Positions 53,231-62,636 of a DNA stretch of 64,000 nt are shown here, in pieces. The number at the start of each line of letters is the position of its first letter. Position 1 is the stretch's first letter. Position numbers and translations under genes: made by a program. The notes beneath the pieces are model-generated. The model saw nothing but the letters and a program-made list of their open reading frames with translations, was not told where the DNA came from and ran no database searches. Source of the DNA: Lentihominibacter butyricus (GTDB taxonomy: Bacteria; Bacillota; Clostridia; Peptostreptococcales; Anaerovoracaceae); the NCBI RefSeq assembly GCF_025567305.1, contig NZ_JAOQJP010000005.1:94937-158936 (forward strand), written 5' to 3'.

Positions 53231-54880
53231 ATGAGTCAAAACATTACCAACAGTCCTGCACAGGGCGTAGCAGGATTGCAAAAGAAAAGAATGAGCATGT
53301 GGGCAGTCGCTTTTATAATTTACTGTATGACTGCGGCAGGTGCTTTCGGTATAGAAGCAATGATACCAGCATGCGGACCGGGAATGACTATTCTGATACT
53401 GGCGGCGTTGCCGATTGTATGGGTGATACCGATTTGTCTGGCAGTATCGGAGCTGTCGGCATTCATGCCTGAAGAAAGTGGCATGTATGTGTGGACTAAG
53501 GAAGCTTTCGGAGAATGCTGGGGATTCTGTATGGGATGGTGGGGATCTCTGTCGGTATATCTCGGCATGGCTTCGTATGTGGTTTTGGTAGTCGGATATG
53601 TAGAGAAATTCATATCACTCAGTCCTACAGCTGCTATGTGCGTCAAGGTAGGAATGGTGCTGATATTTACTATAGTTAACCTTTTAGGGATAAAAGAGGT
53701 AGGCATAATCAGTACAATATTCTCAATTGTCATTCTTGCGGCATTTGCTATGATAACGGTAGTGGGGGTTGCCAATTGGAACTACAATCCGGTAACGCCG
53801 TTCATACCAGAAGGGGCGGGTATACTGGATAGCGTAGGTACAGGTATATGCATAGGTATATGGATGTACTGTGGGTATGCTGTCGTATCCAATATGGCCG
53901 GCGAGATAGAAAATCCCAAAGTGATACCTAAAGCATTCAAGGTGATTATACCGATAATCGCTCTCAGTTATATACTTCCTACGCTGGCAGGACTGGCATC
54001 GGTAGGAAACTGGCAGATGTGGGGAATAGATACTGGAAAAGGAGGGTATGATTATGCCAGTGTTCTTACCGTTAACCTGGGGCAGGGATGGGGGATTATC
54101 TTCCTCATATGTGCCATTATAGCGCAATGCGCTATATTTAACTCATATATAACGGCGGGATCGAGGAGCTTTTTTGTACTGGGCGATGATAGGCTGTGTC
54201 CTCACTTTATGACTAAGCTTTCAAAAAACAGAAAGATACCGTACTGGCCTATTCTTATACTGGCGGCGATAACGATGCTACTGATGAATCTAGATTTTTC
54301 AATGCTGCTGACCATCATAGCACCACTGGGACTGATATGCTATGTCGTACTGTCGTTCGTGTTTATAAAGATGAGAAAAAAGTACCCAGTGGAGAGTAGA
54401 GGCGATGTGTATTATGCCAAAGGCGGTAAAGCTATTGAGGCATATATTGTGATTTGCCCTATACTGGTCGGTATCCTCGCATTGTTCGTTAACGGGACCG
54501 AATACTTCCTGATAGGATTCATATCGATAATATCCGGAGTTGTATTTTACGTGATATTCAAGCTCATATATGGCGGAATGGCGAAAGTGGATCCTGAAAA
54601 GTATCCTCTCAATAATAAGACGAGACTTGCAAAAGGCGATACGGTTCGCATAGGTACATTTCTTATGCTGTTCGGTATATTGCTATGTGCTGGAGGCTTC
54701 TTCCTTAGCTGGTATGAAGGCGACTGGGGTCCTGCATACTATGAGGCGATGTATGGTACGGGTTTTATGAGTGACTTTACACTTATGGTGAACGTCTCTA
54801 AGATAGGAGGTGCTGTGATGTTGGCAGTTGGAGGGATACTTTATCTGATTGGAAAGAAGAAAGATCCGGTTATAGAGTAA
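53231..54880 (+). CDS. APC-family amino acid permease (cassette A)
   Basis: The ATG at 53231 follows AAAGGAG. The 549-residue protein has about thirteen membrane segments. APC features include GAFGIEAMIPACGPG near residue 38, VSELSAFMPEESGMYVWTKEAFG near 78 and SNMAGEIENPKVIPKAF near 218. It resembles glutamate/GABA-type exchangers of the family. The paralogue at 59066 is similar over its whole length. The last 11 bases overlap the 3' end of the opposing AraC gene. Confidence 0.88.
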   Translation: MSQNITNSPAQGVAGLQKKRMSMWAVAFIIYCMTAAGAFGIEAMIPACGPGMTILILAALPIVWVIPICLAVSELSAFMPEESGMYVWTKEAFGECWGFCMGWWGSLSVYLGMASYVVLVVGYVEKFISLSPTAAMCVKVGMVLIFTIVNLLGIKEVGIISTIFSIVILAAFAMITVVGVANWNYNPVTPFIPEGAGILDSVGTGICIGIWMYCGYAVVSNMAGEIENPKVIPKAFKVIIPIIALSYILPTLAGLASVGNWQMWGIDTGKGGYDYASVLTVNLGQGWGIIFLICAIIAQCAIFNSYITAGSRSFFVLGDDRLCPHFMTKLSKNRKIPYWPILILAAITMLLMNLDFSMLLTIIAPLGLICYVVLSFVFIKMRKKYPVESRGDVYYAKGGKAIEAYIVICPILVGILALFVNGTEYFLIGFISIISGVVFYVIFKLIYGGMAKVDPEKYPLNNKTRLAKGDTVRIGTFLMLFGILLCAGGFFLSWYEGDWGPAYYEAMYGTGFMSDFTLMVNVSKIGGAVMLAVGGILYLIGKKKDPVIE

Positions 54881-55835
54881 CATAGCAAAAGTTATCAGAG
54901 AGATAGTCCTTTACAAGGTTTTCACATATCTCATGTTCTATTAAAGGCAGAGCTTCGGCGGAAGATAATATGTAAATTTCGTTAAGGAGCTCTGCTTTTT
55001 TTAAGCATAATTTCCTGTGCTGTAACGGCGTTGTTCCCCAGAAAAATTTAAAATATTTATGAAAGTATTTTTTTGATGAGAATCCGCAGGAGTCGGAAAT
55101 ATCCTGTATTGACATATCGGTTGTAAGTAGGAGTTTTTCGGCTTCAAAGCAGCGGATGTAATTTATCATATAGGTAAATGAATGGAATGGTGTGCGCTTT
55201 ATGAATTGAGATAAATAATTCTCGTTTATATATTCGTTATGGGATATCAGAGACAGAGTTATTTTATCTTTGAAATGCTTCTGCATGTAGGCCAATATGC
55301 GAGTGAGGCGCTCTTTGAATGCTTTGTTTTCTTCGGATACGAAGTCTTCTATGGCAAACCACGTAAAATATTCCACCAGTATATTGACAAGTCTATAGGC
55401 AGTGTTCGTGTAAATATGTGTATCGTGTTCATGTTTCGATGTGTAAAGATAGGACAGAATTAGCAGGATGTTGCGTATATCATGGAATCTGACAGTTTGA
55501 TATGGCTTGCACAGTTCCGTGGCGCATGAAAAGTACATATATTGTATGATATCGGAATCGTGTCCACAGTTATTTATATTTATATGTATGATCAGTAATA
55601 TGTTATCCTCAGATGAGGAAATGGAATGAAAATTCTTATGTTCGATGAGAACGAGTTCGCCTTTGTTAAGATGCATTTTTTCATGGGATATGGTGAAATC
55701 CACGCTGCCGGAAAGGCAGTAAACAAATTCAAGAGCATTTTCGTGATAATGAGGAGCATATCGATTAACTGATATAAGTGTTATGGACATCGGTGTTTCA
55801 GATATGTATTCCGGTATTTCGTTATTTATATGCAT
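54870..55835 (-). CDS. AraC-family regulator (cassette A)
   Basis: ATG at 55835 after AAAGGAGGCCTCC on the minus strand. The 321-residue protein has an N-terminal cupin-like ligand domain (HYHENALEFVYCLSG near residue 33, KGELVLIEHKNFHS near 63). A C-terminal pair of helix-turn-helix units follows (ISLISHNEYINENYLSQFIKR and DISDSCGFSSKKYFHKYFKF near 255). It converges on the permease gene. By context it controls cassette A in response to the imported compound. Confidence 0.88.
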   Translation of the reverse strand: MHINNEIPEYISETPMSITLISVNRYAPHYHENALEFVYCLSGSVDFTISHEKMHLNKGELVLIEHKNFHSISSSEDNILLIIHININNCGHDSDIIQYMYFSCATELCKPYQTVRFHDIRNILLILSYLYTSKHEHDTHIYTNTAYRLVNILVEYFTWFAIEDFVSEENKAFKERLTRILAYMQKHFKDKITLSLISHNEYINENYLSQFIKRTPFHSFTYMINYIRCFEAEKLLLTTDMSIQDISDSCGFSSKKYFHKYFKFFWGTTPLQHRKLCLKKAELLNEIYILSSAEALPLIEHEICENLVKDYLSDNFCYVTL

Positions 55836-56321
55836 GGAGGCCTCCTTTGGACATTTTGTTAATTGCCATATATGTCAGGCTCAGAACGATGCCATCGTTG
55901 AGATAATTAGTTGAATTAAATTGGACTTATCTAGCGACAGATACTGAATAATAGCTGATTGTGAGAAATACTTTCGTGAGTCGTATACTTCTACGATTCC
56001 GCTCTGAACTCTTTATTATATGTTCTGTTATCGGATATTCATGTATATTGTTAAAATCTCCTTATATTATAAGGCTTTTATGCTGCAAAGACTATAATAT
56101 TTCACATTTTATCGTACGTTTTTTTTTTGCAGGAATAACGTAGAAAGTGTACCGGATTGATTGTATAAAATCATAAACAAAATCATGATAAACTTTCAAA
56201 AGACGGCTTAATCTGGGAATATAAATTCATGGGATATCGGCTATAAAGAGCGTGTGAGAAAAAATCTGTAAAAGCGAACCTCTTATGGTAGTATTAGTTA
56301 AGTACCATAGGAGGTTTTATT
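55836..56321. other. 486-bp gap: AraC promoter region and IS256 left end
   Basis: The first 400 bases hold no gene and must contain the AraC promoter. From 56248 the left terminal inverted repeat of an IS256-family element begins. The stretch is AT-rich with a run of nine T near 56119. Confidence 0.5.
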
Positions 56322-57680
56322 ATGGCACGGAAGAAGAAAGAAGTTTATCACGTAAAGCCACTGACAGAAGGAAAGAAGAATATCATATCGGCTCTGATTG
56401 ACGAATATGATATTGAAACAGCCGAGGACATTCAGGATGCCCTTCGGGATTTGCCGGGAGGCACCATTAAGTCCATGATGGAAGCGGAGATGTCAGAACA
56501 TCTGGGTTATGAGAAATCCGAGCGCTTTGATTCCGATAATTACCGTAACGGAACGAAAACCAAGAAGGTTCGCAGTAAATACGGTGAGATGTCGGTTGAT
56601 GTTCCAAAGGATCGCAATGGAACCTTTGAGCCTCAGGTAGTTAAGAATCGGCAGAAGGATATATCCTCTATTGATGATATTATTATCGGTATGTATGCCC
56701 GAGGACTTACGACAAGACAGATTTCGGATCAGATTGAAGATATCTACGGATTTGAATGCAGTGAGAGCTTTATTTCGAATGTGACGGATAAAATCCTTAC
56801 CGAGATTGAGGATTGGCAAACCCGTCCGCTTGATAGCGTCTACCCAATTGTTTTCATCGATGCCGTACATTTCTCAGTGCGGGATAATGGAATTGTTCGA
56901 AAGCTTGCAGCCTATGTAATGCTTGGAATTAACTGCGATGGAGAAAAGGACATCATTAGTCTTAGCATTGGGGAGAATGAAAGTGCGAAATATTGGCTTG
57001 GGGTTCTAAACGAGTTAAAGAATCGAGACGTGCAGGATATTATGGTGATTTGTGCCGACGGGTTAACGGGAATTAAAGAGGCAAATTCTACTGCTTTTCC
57101 AAAGACCGAGTACCAGAGATGTATCGTTCACATGGTTCGAAATACGCTGAAACACGTGTCTTACAAGGATATGAAGGCCTTTGCTACAGACCTAAAGTCC
57201 ATCTACCTGGCCCCGACGGAGGAGAAGGCACGAACGAATTTAGATGCAGTTTCTGAAAAGAGGAGTGCAAAATACCCGCATTCAATGAACCGCTGGTACG
57301 ATAACCGGGATGCCGTTTGCCCGATTTTCAAGTTCTCCATGGAGGTCCGGAAGGTGATTTACACCACGAACGCCATCGAAAGTGTCAACAGCACCTACAA
57401 GAAGCTGAACCGCCAGAGAAGCGTATTTCCAAGCCCTACAGCCCTGATGAAGACGCTGTACTTGTCTACAATGCAGGTTACCAGAAGATGGTCTCAGCCC
57501 CTCAGAAACCGGGGAACTGTGTACGGTGAATTTTGCATCATGTACGGCGATCGGATGCCGGATTAGATTAAGAAAGAGAAGCCTGTGCCGGGCTCCCCAT
57601 GGCCCGGCTGGCTTCTCTTGCAATAAATCCTGGATACAGTATTCTATACCGTAAGGAGCAAATTTGCTCATACTTATGTT
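56248..57680 (+). mobile_element. IS256-family element, right end lost
   Basis: The left inverted repeat GAGCGTGTGAGAAAAAATCT begins at 56248. It matches 19 of 25 positions of the end at 63867. The transposase gene is intact, followed by a GC-rich hairpin (AGAGAAGCC near 57576 with GGCTTCTCT near 57609). The element continues to 57680, where the sequence switches to an IS3-type left end. The last 48 or so bases, with the right inverted repeat, are absent when compared with the copy at the window edge. Confidence 0.8.
56322..57566 (+). CDS. IS256-family transposase
   Basis: ATG after ATAGGAGG. The 414-residue DDE transposase has catalytic Asp in VFIDAVHFSV near residue 183, Asp in ICADGLTGIKEA near 249 and Glu in TTNAIESVNSTYKK near 357. 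The C-terminal W..PLRNRGTVYGEFCIMYGDR signature is complete. The protein looks functional even though its own right inverted repeat is gone, so it could still act on other copies. Confidence 0.92.
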   Translation: MARKKKEVYHVKPLTEGKKNIISALIDEYDIETAEDIQDALRDLPGGTIKSMMEAEMSEHLGYEKSERFDSDNYRNGTKTKKVRSKYGEMSVDVPKDRNGTFEPQVVKNRQKDISSIDDIIIGMYARGLTTRQISDQIEDIYGFECSESFISNVTDKILTEIEDWQTRPLDSVYPIVFIDAVHFSVRDNGIVRKLAAYVMLGINCDGEKDIISLSIGENESAKYWLGVLNELKNRDVQDIMVICADGLTGIKEANSTAFPKTEYQRCIVHMVRNTLKHVSYKDMKAFATDLKSIYLAPTEEKARTNLDAVSEKRSAKYPHSMNRWYDNRDAVCPIFKFSMEVRKVIYTTNAIESVNSTYKKLNRQRSVFPSPTALMKTLYLSTMQVTRRWSQPLRNRGTVYGEFCIMYGDRMPD

Positions 57681-57836
57681 TGATGTGTTCCATGCCTTTT
57701 GATTCCGGTTTTGCCGCTTCCTTGGCAACCTTCATTCGAAGTTCTCTGCTGTATTTCTTTTTTGACATTGTGTGTCCTCCTATCTGTTTACATTATACCA
57801 TGTTTTAACAAACTCTACTTTTTGGGGGACACGTCA
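57681..57836 (-). mobile_element. IS3-type left end with broken orfA
   Basis: Read on the minus strand: an end repeat TGACGTGTCCCCCAAAAAG from 57836, a TATAAT box, AGGAGG, and ATG at 57768. The start MSKKKYSRELRMKVAKEAA is typical of an IS3-family OrfA. After about 30 codons (KGMEHI) the frame runs into IS256 sequence at 57680. Only a fragment remains, so it cannot encode an active transposase. Confidence 0.7.
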
Positions 57837-57950
57837 TTATTTGGAATTAATGTTGCTTTACCGATCTCTTTATATGCATATTCCAAAGAGCTGTATGATA
57901 TTACCTGTTTTTTTGGAAAAGCCCCGATTTTTTCATTTGCTAAGTGACTG

Positions 57951-58898
57951 CTATTTTTGAGAAATCACCGTATCCCTCAAAAACCATTCGGTAATATATT
58001 TTTCAAGAAATTCAAAGCATTCCTGCCGATTAGGATAGTACATATCCGTTTCCTGCTTCATGAAATCTCGGTACCAGTTGCGATGCTCCTTTGGCGTGCG
58101 TCCGTACCATTCTTTGAAAGCCGGGTAAAAGTATTTAGGGTCTGAAAAGCCGCAGGCGTAGGAGGCTTCGGCTATGGAAATATCGTCGGTAAGCATCAGA
58201 TGCTCGGTTTCGTATAAGCGGATGAACTTGAGTATGCTGCTGAAGCTCTTGACATTGGTTTTTCGTAGGAATTGGGAAGCATAGTTTTTACTTATGTTTT
58301 CTCTTTTTGCAATCTGTGATATGTTTATCTTCTTGTGGAAATTTTTATGACAGTAGGCCAGCATACGCTGAAAACGCTCATACATAACATCGTTAAAGTA
58401 TCCGTCGCTGTTAAAGTAGGTATAATAATTAAAATATCGCATCATAACTGCAATTATTTCATCTGCGGTCTTGCCGTAATCCGGATAAAAACCCACATCA
58501 TCGCCGTATTTCACATAGGCAAAGGAGAGAAGGGTACGTTCAAGCCATTTCAGGGAAGACTGCTGATAGGGATAGCTGTTGAAGCTTTCACAGGCAAAAA
58601 ATACATATTGTAAAAAGTCAAAGGGTTTGCTGACATTTGAAAGATTTATATGGCAAAAAAGTATAAGATTATCTTCATCCGAATGAAGGCAGTGTATATC
58701 CCTTGAATCTATGGAGCATATCTGATTTTCTTCAATAGTGAATTTTTGAAAGTTGGTAAACAGTGATACTTTACCTTTGAGACAGTACACAAATTCAAGA
58801 GACTTTTCGTGAAAATGCGGATTCATATGACGTACGCTGCATAGTTCTATATGTATCGGTGAGTTGTCGTATTTGATTTCTATATCCTTAATATCCAT
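57951..58898 (-). CDS. AraC-family regulator (cassette B)
   Basis: The 315-residue paralogue of the regulator at 54870 has the same layout: cupin-like N-terminus (HFHEKSLEFVYCLKG near residue 28) and a C-terminal double helix-turn-helix (ISQIAKRENISKNYASQFLRK and EASYACGFSDPKYFYPAFKE). The ATG has no good ribosome binding site, unlike its paralogue. It is divergent from the cassette B permease across a 167-bp intergenic region, the usual setting for AraC-type control. Confidence 0.88.
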   Translation of the reverse strand: MDIKDIEIKYDNSPIHIELCSVRHMNPHFHEKSLEFVYCLKGKVSLFTNFQKFTIEENQICSIDSRDIHCLHSDEDNLILFCHINLSNVSKPFDFLQYVFFACESFNSYPYQQSSLKWLERTLLSFAYVKYGDDVGFYPDYGKTADEIIAVMMRYFNYYTYFNSDGYFNDVMYERFQRMLAYCHKNFHKKINISQIAKRENISKNYASQFLRKTNVKSFSSILKFIRLYETEHLMLTDDISIAEASYACGFSDPKYFYPAFKEWYGRTPKEHRNWYRDFMKQETDMYYPNRQECFEFLEKYITEWFLRDTVISQK

Positions 58899-59065
58899 AA
58901 CAATATTTTAAATCAAAGGACATTTATAGTCAAATATTATCAAAATAAAAGAATAATACAAAAAATTGACTATAGCTTTAAGCCTTTTCTTAAATGATAA
59001 TTAAAGAAGAAAATTGAAAATTTTTATTTATCGAACTAATTCAATTACTTTTAAGGAGGTATCTT

Positions 59066-60703
59066 ATGGAAAATCAAAATTCCGATTTGAGACAAAGTGG
59101 AGTTGCCGGACTTAAAAAACACAAAATGAGACCTATACAGATCGCATTTATGTTATTCTGTCTGGTTGCGGCGGGAGCTTTCGGTATCGAGGATATTATA
59201 TCCACCAGCGGCCCCGGACTCACCATCGCTATGCTGGTAATATTCGCCATTATTTGGGCGCATCCAATAAGTCAGGTAGTATCCGAGCTTAGCGCCATCA
59301 TGCCGGATGAAGGCGGTATCTATGTGTGGGTAAAGGCTGCTCTGGGAGAATTCTGGGGCTTTTGTATGGGCTGGTGGGGAACACTGTCCATATACCTGTC
59401 AACGGCAGTGTATGTTGTACTTATAACAGACTACGCTTCTGATTTTATACCTATACTTCAGGACGAGTGGATAGCATTTTTATTTAAGCTTGCAATCGTA
59501 TGCGTATTTATTATCATAAACCTGATGGGTCTTAAAGAAGTAAGCGCTGTAAACACCATACTATCTATTCTTATACTTGTAGCCTTTGGACTGGTAACTG
59601 TAGTGGGATTTGCCAACTGGGAATACAGCCCTGTTAAACCATTCACACCGGAAGGAATGTCGGTACTTGATTGTCTTGGAGGCAGTATATGCGTGGTTAT
59701 CTGGATGTACTGCGGATATGAATGCGTATCCAATATGGCGGGAGAGATAGAGAATCCTGAGGTAATTCCAAAGGGCTTTAGAATAGCCATGCCACTTATA
59801 GCCATAACCTACATACTTCCGACTATCGCAGGTCTTGTTTCCGTAGGAACCTGGCAGGACTGGGGAACGGAAGGTCTGGGATACGGCGATGTTCTCACTC
59901 AGTGCTTAGGATATGGCTGGGGAGTTGCGTTCCTTATAGTTGCAGTTGCATCACAGGCAGCTATCTTCAACTCATATATTGCCGCAGGCTCGAGAGGATT
60001 CTTCGTTATGGCGGATGACAATCTTTGCCCTAAATTCCTCGCAAAAGTCAGCAAGAAAAGAGGAGTTCCTGTGCTTTCCATACTGCTTCTTGCAGTAATG
60101 ACCATAGCAATGATGCAGTTTGACTTCTCTGTACTGCTGGTTATCGTAGGACCTTTGGCGCTTATGGTATATGTAATACTGGGTATTGCATTGCTGAAAA
60201 TCAGAAAAACGCATCCTGTAGAAGAAAGAAACTGCTGGTATATCAAGGGTAGCGATTTCAAAATAAAGGTATATGCGCTGGCTCCTATGATGATAGCCAT
60301 TATCGGACTTCTTGTAAACGGTACGGAATACTTCCTTTTAGGCTTCGTATCCATCGGTTCAGCCGTAGTATTCTACATCATATTCAAGCTGATGTACGGC
60401 GGTATGTATAAGATAGATCCGGAAAAATATCCGATAAACCCTAAGACAAGATTGGCAAAGGGAGATTTGCAGAGATTTGGCGCTTTTCTGCTGGCATTCG
60501 GAATTTATGCTCTGGTGGGAAGTGCATTCCTGACATGGTATGAAGGATCATGGGGACCTGAATACTATCTTGAAATGTACGGTTCGGGACTTATGAGCAA
60601 TTTCTGGCTTATGATAAAGGTAAGCGTAATCGGAGGCATTATAGGTACAGCAGCAGGAGCCATACTTATGATAATAGGCAAAAAGACGGATTCGACAAAA
60701 TAA
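59066..60703 (+). CDS. APC-family amino acid permease (cassette B)
   Basis: ATG after AAGGAGG. The 545-residue permease is similar along its length to the one at 53231: GAFGIEDIISTSGPG near residue 38, VSELSAIMPDEGGIYVWVKAALG near 78, SNMAGEIENPEVIPKGF near 217. It has about thirteen membrane segments. It is first in a three-gene unit with the amidohydrolase 24 bases behind, so the imported compound is probably the hydrolase substrate. Confidence 0.88.
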   Translation: MENQNSDLRQSGVAGLKKHKMRPIQIAFMLFCLVAAGAFGIEDIISTSGPGLTIAMLVIFAIIWAHPISQVVSELSAIMPDEGGIYVWVKAALGEFWGFCMGWWGTLSIYLSTAVYVVLITDYASDFIPILQDEWIAFLFKLAIVCVFIIINLMGLKEVSAVNTILSILILVAFGLVTVVGFANWEYSPVKPFTPEGMSVLDCLGGSICVVIWMYCGYECVSNMAGEIENPEVIPKGFRIAMPLIAITYILPTIAGLVSVGTWQDWGTEGLGYGDVLTQCLGYGWGVAFLIVAVASQAAIFNSYIAAGSRGFFVMADDNLCPKFLAKVSKKRGVPVLSILLLAVMTIAMMQFDFSVLLVIVGPLALMVYVILGIALLKIRKTHPVEERNCWYIKGSDFKIKVYALAPMMIAIIGLLVNGTEYFLLGFVSIGSAVVFYIIFKLMYGGMYKIDPEKYPINPKTRLAKGDLQRFGAFLLAFGIYALVGSAFLTWYEGSWGPEYYLEMYGSGLMSNFWLMIKVSVIGGIIGTAAGAILMIIGKKTDSTK

Positions 60704-60727
60704 ATGATATATTAAAAGGAGACCATC

Positions 60728-62413
60728 ATGGAAAAAGCAAAATACATATTATATAACGGACGCTTTTACATTAGCAATGAAGAAAAGACATATGCCGAGG
60801 CTGTGGCGGTAGGAGACGGAAAATTCCTATGTGTGGGAACACTGCAGGAATGTGAGACCTATAAAGACGATGTAACTGAGATGAAAGACATGGAGGGCAG
60901 GCTTATCCTGCCCGGTCTCATCGACGGTCATACTCACCCCGAAACCATTGCCAAGAGCCGCTGGCGTGTTCAGATGCCGGAGTTTGAGACGAAGGAGGAA
61001 CTGCTGGAATTCGTAAAGGACTACTGCGATAAGCATCCTGTCAGCGAGGTTCCGTATTTCTTCGGGGAGTGCTATCCATCGACTATGTTTGATGAAAAGG
61101 GTCCCAGAAAGGAATGGATAGACGAGTATGTAAGCGACAGACCTGTTAGACTTCAGGATTTTACGGATCATGCCTGCTGGTATAATTCCAAGGCGCTGGA
61201 GCTTATGGGGATAACGGCGGATACTCCTGAAAAGGGTATTGCTCCGTTTTATCAGCGTGATGAAAACAATGAACCGACGGGCTGGGTTTTGGAGCCGATT
61301 CCGACAGATGGAGCTGAGGAGGTTATGTTTGATAAGATTGGCTGGCATCCTCCTACAGAGGTGACCGAAGAAACCATTATGCCGTTTCTGGATTTTCTCA
61401 ATGATTACGGAGTGATAGCCTTGATGGACGGCATAACCGAAGGCGAAGAGGCAATGAAGCTTTTCTATGAGCTGGACAAGGCGGGAAAGCTCAATATGTA
61501 TTACGAAGGAACCTGTATGCTGGATGAATTCGACAAGCTTGACGAATGTATAGCCGAAATCAGAAAATGGCAGGAAAACTATACAAGCGATCATGTAAGA
61601 ATACATACCATGAAATTTTTCCTGGATCAAACCAACGAGATGGGTACCGGAGCTTCGCTGGAGCCTCACAGAAACGATCCGACGGGTCAGAATTACGGTG
61701 AGCTTAACATGGGTGAAGAAGAACTGACAAAGGTACTTTTAAGACTCAACAGGGAAGGAATAGATCTGCATATACATGTAGTATGCGACCGTGGCTTCAG
61801 AACAGCATGCAATGCCTATGAGCGTGCAAAAGAGCAGGCGGCGGCAGTCAATGAGCCGTGGAAGATATATATGGAGCTTGCTCACTGTGAGCTTGTTCAT
61901 CCTGATGATATGGTAAGACCTGCGAAGCTGGGCATCATTATCAACTGGTCAACTCACTGGGCAGGTGGATATTTCGGTGAAGCGGCCATAGAATATCTGG
62001 GTAAAGAACGCTGGAACACTATGTACGACATGACTAAATTCATAGAAACGGGAGCTGTCGTAACATACAGCAGTGATGTTATAGGAATGAATGAGGAGCA
62101 TCGAGGAAACCCTTACTTCGGTATGGAAATATCGGCTACAAGAGTAGATCTTGAAGACCCGCTGGATCCCGAGCAGTATCCGGGAAGTGTAAGGCAGCCG
62201 GAGAGCGCAAAGCTTTCCGTTGAGGAAATGATAAGAGGTTATACGAGATACGGTGCAATACCTCTTCGCCTTGAGGATAAGCTGGGGACCATAGAAAAAG
62301 GCAAGATGGCAAACCTTGTAGTATTGGATAAGGATATCCTTACTATACCAAAGACGGACATACATACAATAAAGCCGGAAGCAGTTATGTTTGACGGTAA
62401 ATTCATCAGATAA
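60728..62413 (+). CDS. YtcJ-type amidohydrolase (cassette B)
   Basis: ATG after AAAAGGAG. The 561-residue enzyme has LILPGLIDGHTHPET near residue 60 with the HxH metal site, DLHIHVVCDRG near 350, MELAHCELVHPDD near 385 and TYSSDVIG near 450. It is only distantly like the cassette A hydrolase at 51427, so the two cassettes may act on different compounds. The C-terminal LGTIEKGKMANLVVLD matches the family. The substrate is unknown. Confidence 0.85.
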   Translation: MEKAKYILYNGRFYISNEEKTYAEAVAVGDGKFLCVGTLQECETYKDDVTEMKDMEGRLILPGLIDGHTHPETIAKSRWRVQMPEFETKEELLEFVKDYCDKHPVSEVPYFFGECYPSTMFDEKGPRKEWIDEYVSDRPVRLQDFTDHACWYNSKALELMGITADTPEKGIAPFYQRDENNEPTGWVLEPIPTDGAEEVMFDKIGWHPPTEVTEETIMPFLDFLNDYGVIALMDGITEGEEAMKLFYELDKAGKLNMYYEGTCMLDEFDKLDECIAEIRKWQENYTSDHVRIHTMKFFLDQTNEMGTGASLEPHRNDPTGQNYGELNMGEEELTKVLLRLNREGIDLHIHVVCDRGFRTACNAYERAKEQAAAVNEPWKIYMELAHCELVHPDDMVRPAKLGIIINWSTHWAGGYFGEAAIEYLGKERWNTMYDMTKFIETGAVVTYSSDVIGMNEEHRGNPYFGMEISATRVDLEDPLDPEQYPGSVRQPESAKLSVEEMIRGYTRYGAIPLRLEDKLGTIEKGKMANLVVLDKDILTIPKTDIHTIKPEAVMFDGKFIR

Positions 62414-62467
62414 ATACCGTCTAAACAAAAGCAGACGGAATGTAAAATATATGCTGTAACGGTATAT

Positions 62468-62506
62468 GGCAAATCAGAGAAAAGGCTTAATGCTCTCTGA
62501 TTTGCC
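62468..62506 (+). terminator. perfect hairpin between amidohydrolase and dehydrogenase
   Basis: GGCAAATCAGAGA (62468-62480) and TCTCTGATTTGCC (62494-62506) form a perfect 13-bp stem without a T-run. It may partly end transcription or protect the mRNA, letting the downstream gene be expressed at a different level. Confidence 0.55.
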
Positions 62507-62636
62507 GGGAATTATAGTCGATTGTTATGTAAATAGCTGTTTTTTTGAAAAGAAATAGCTGTTTAATAGATAAAAAATCTAATTATATTGAATAATAAAG
62601 ACCTATTTATGAAGCAGAAAAGGAGTGAAAGTAATT

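Noticed and set aside
57699..57960. Short plus-strand frames next to the IS3-type end (for example ending YSKELYDITCFFGK)
   Set aside because: They read across the IS end and an AT-rich gap without a ribosome site; could be a decayed gene tail but nothing supports it.
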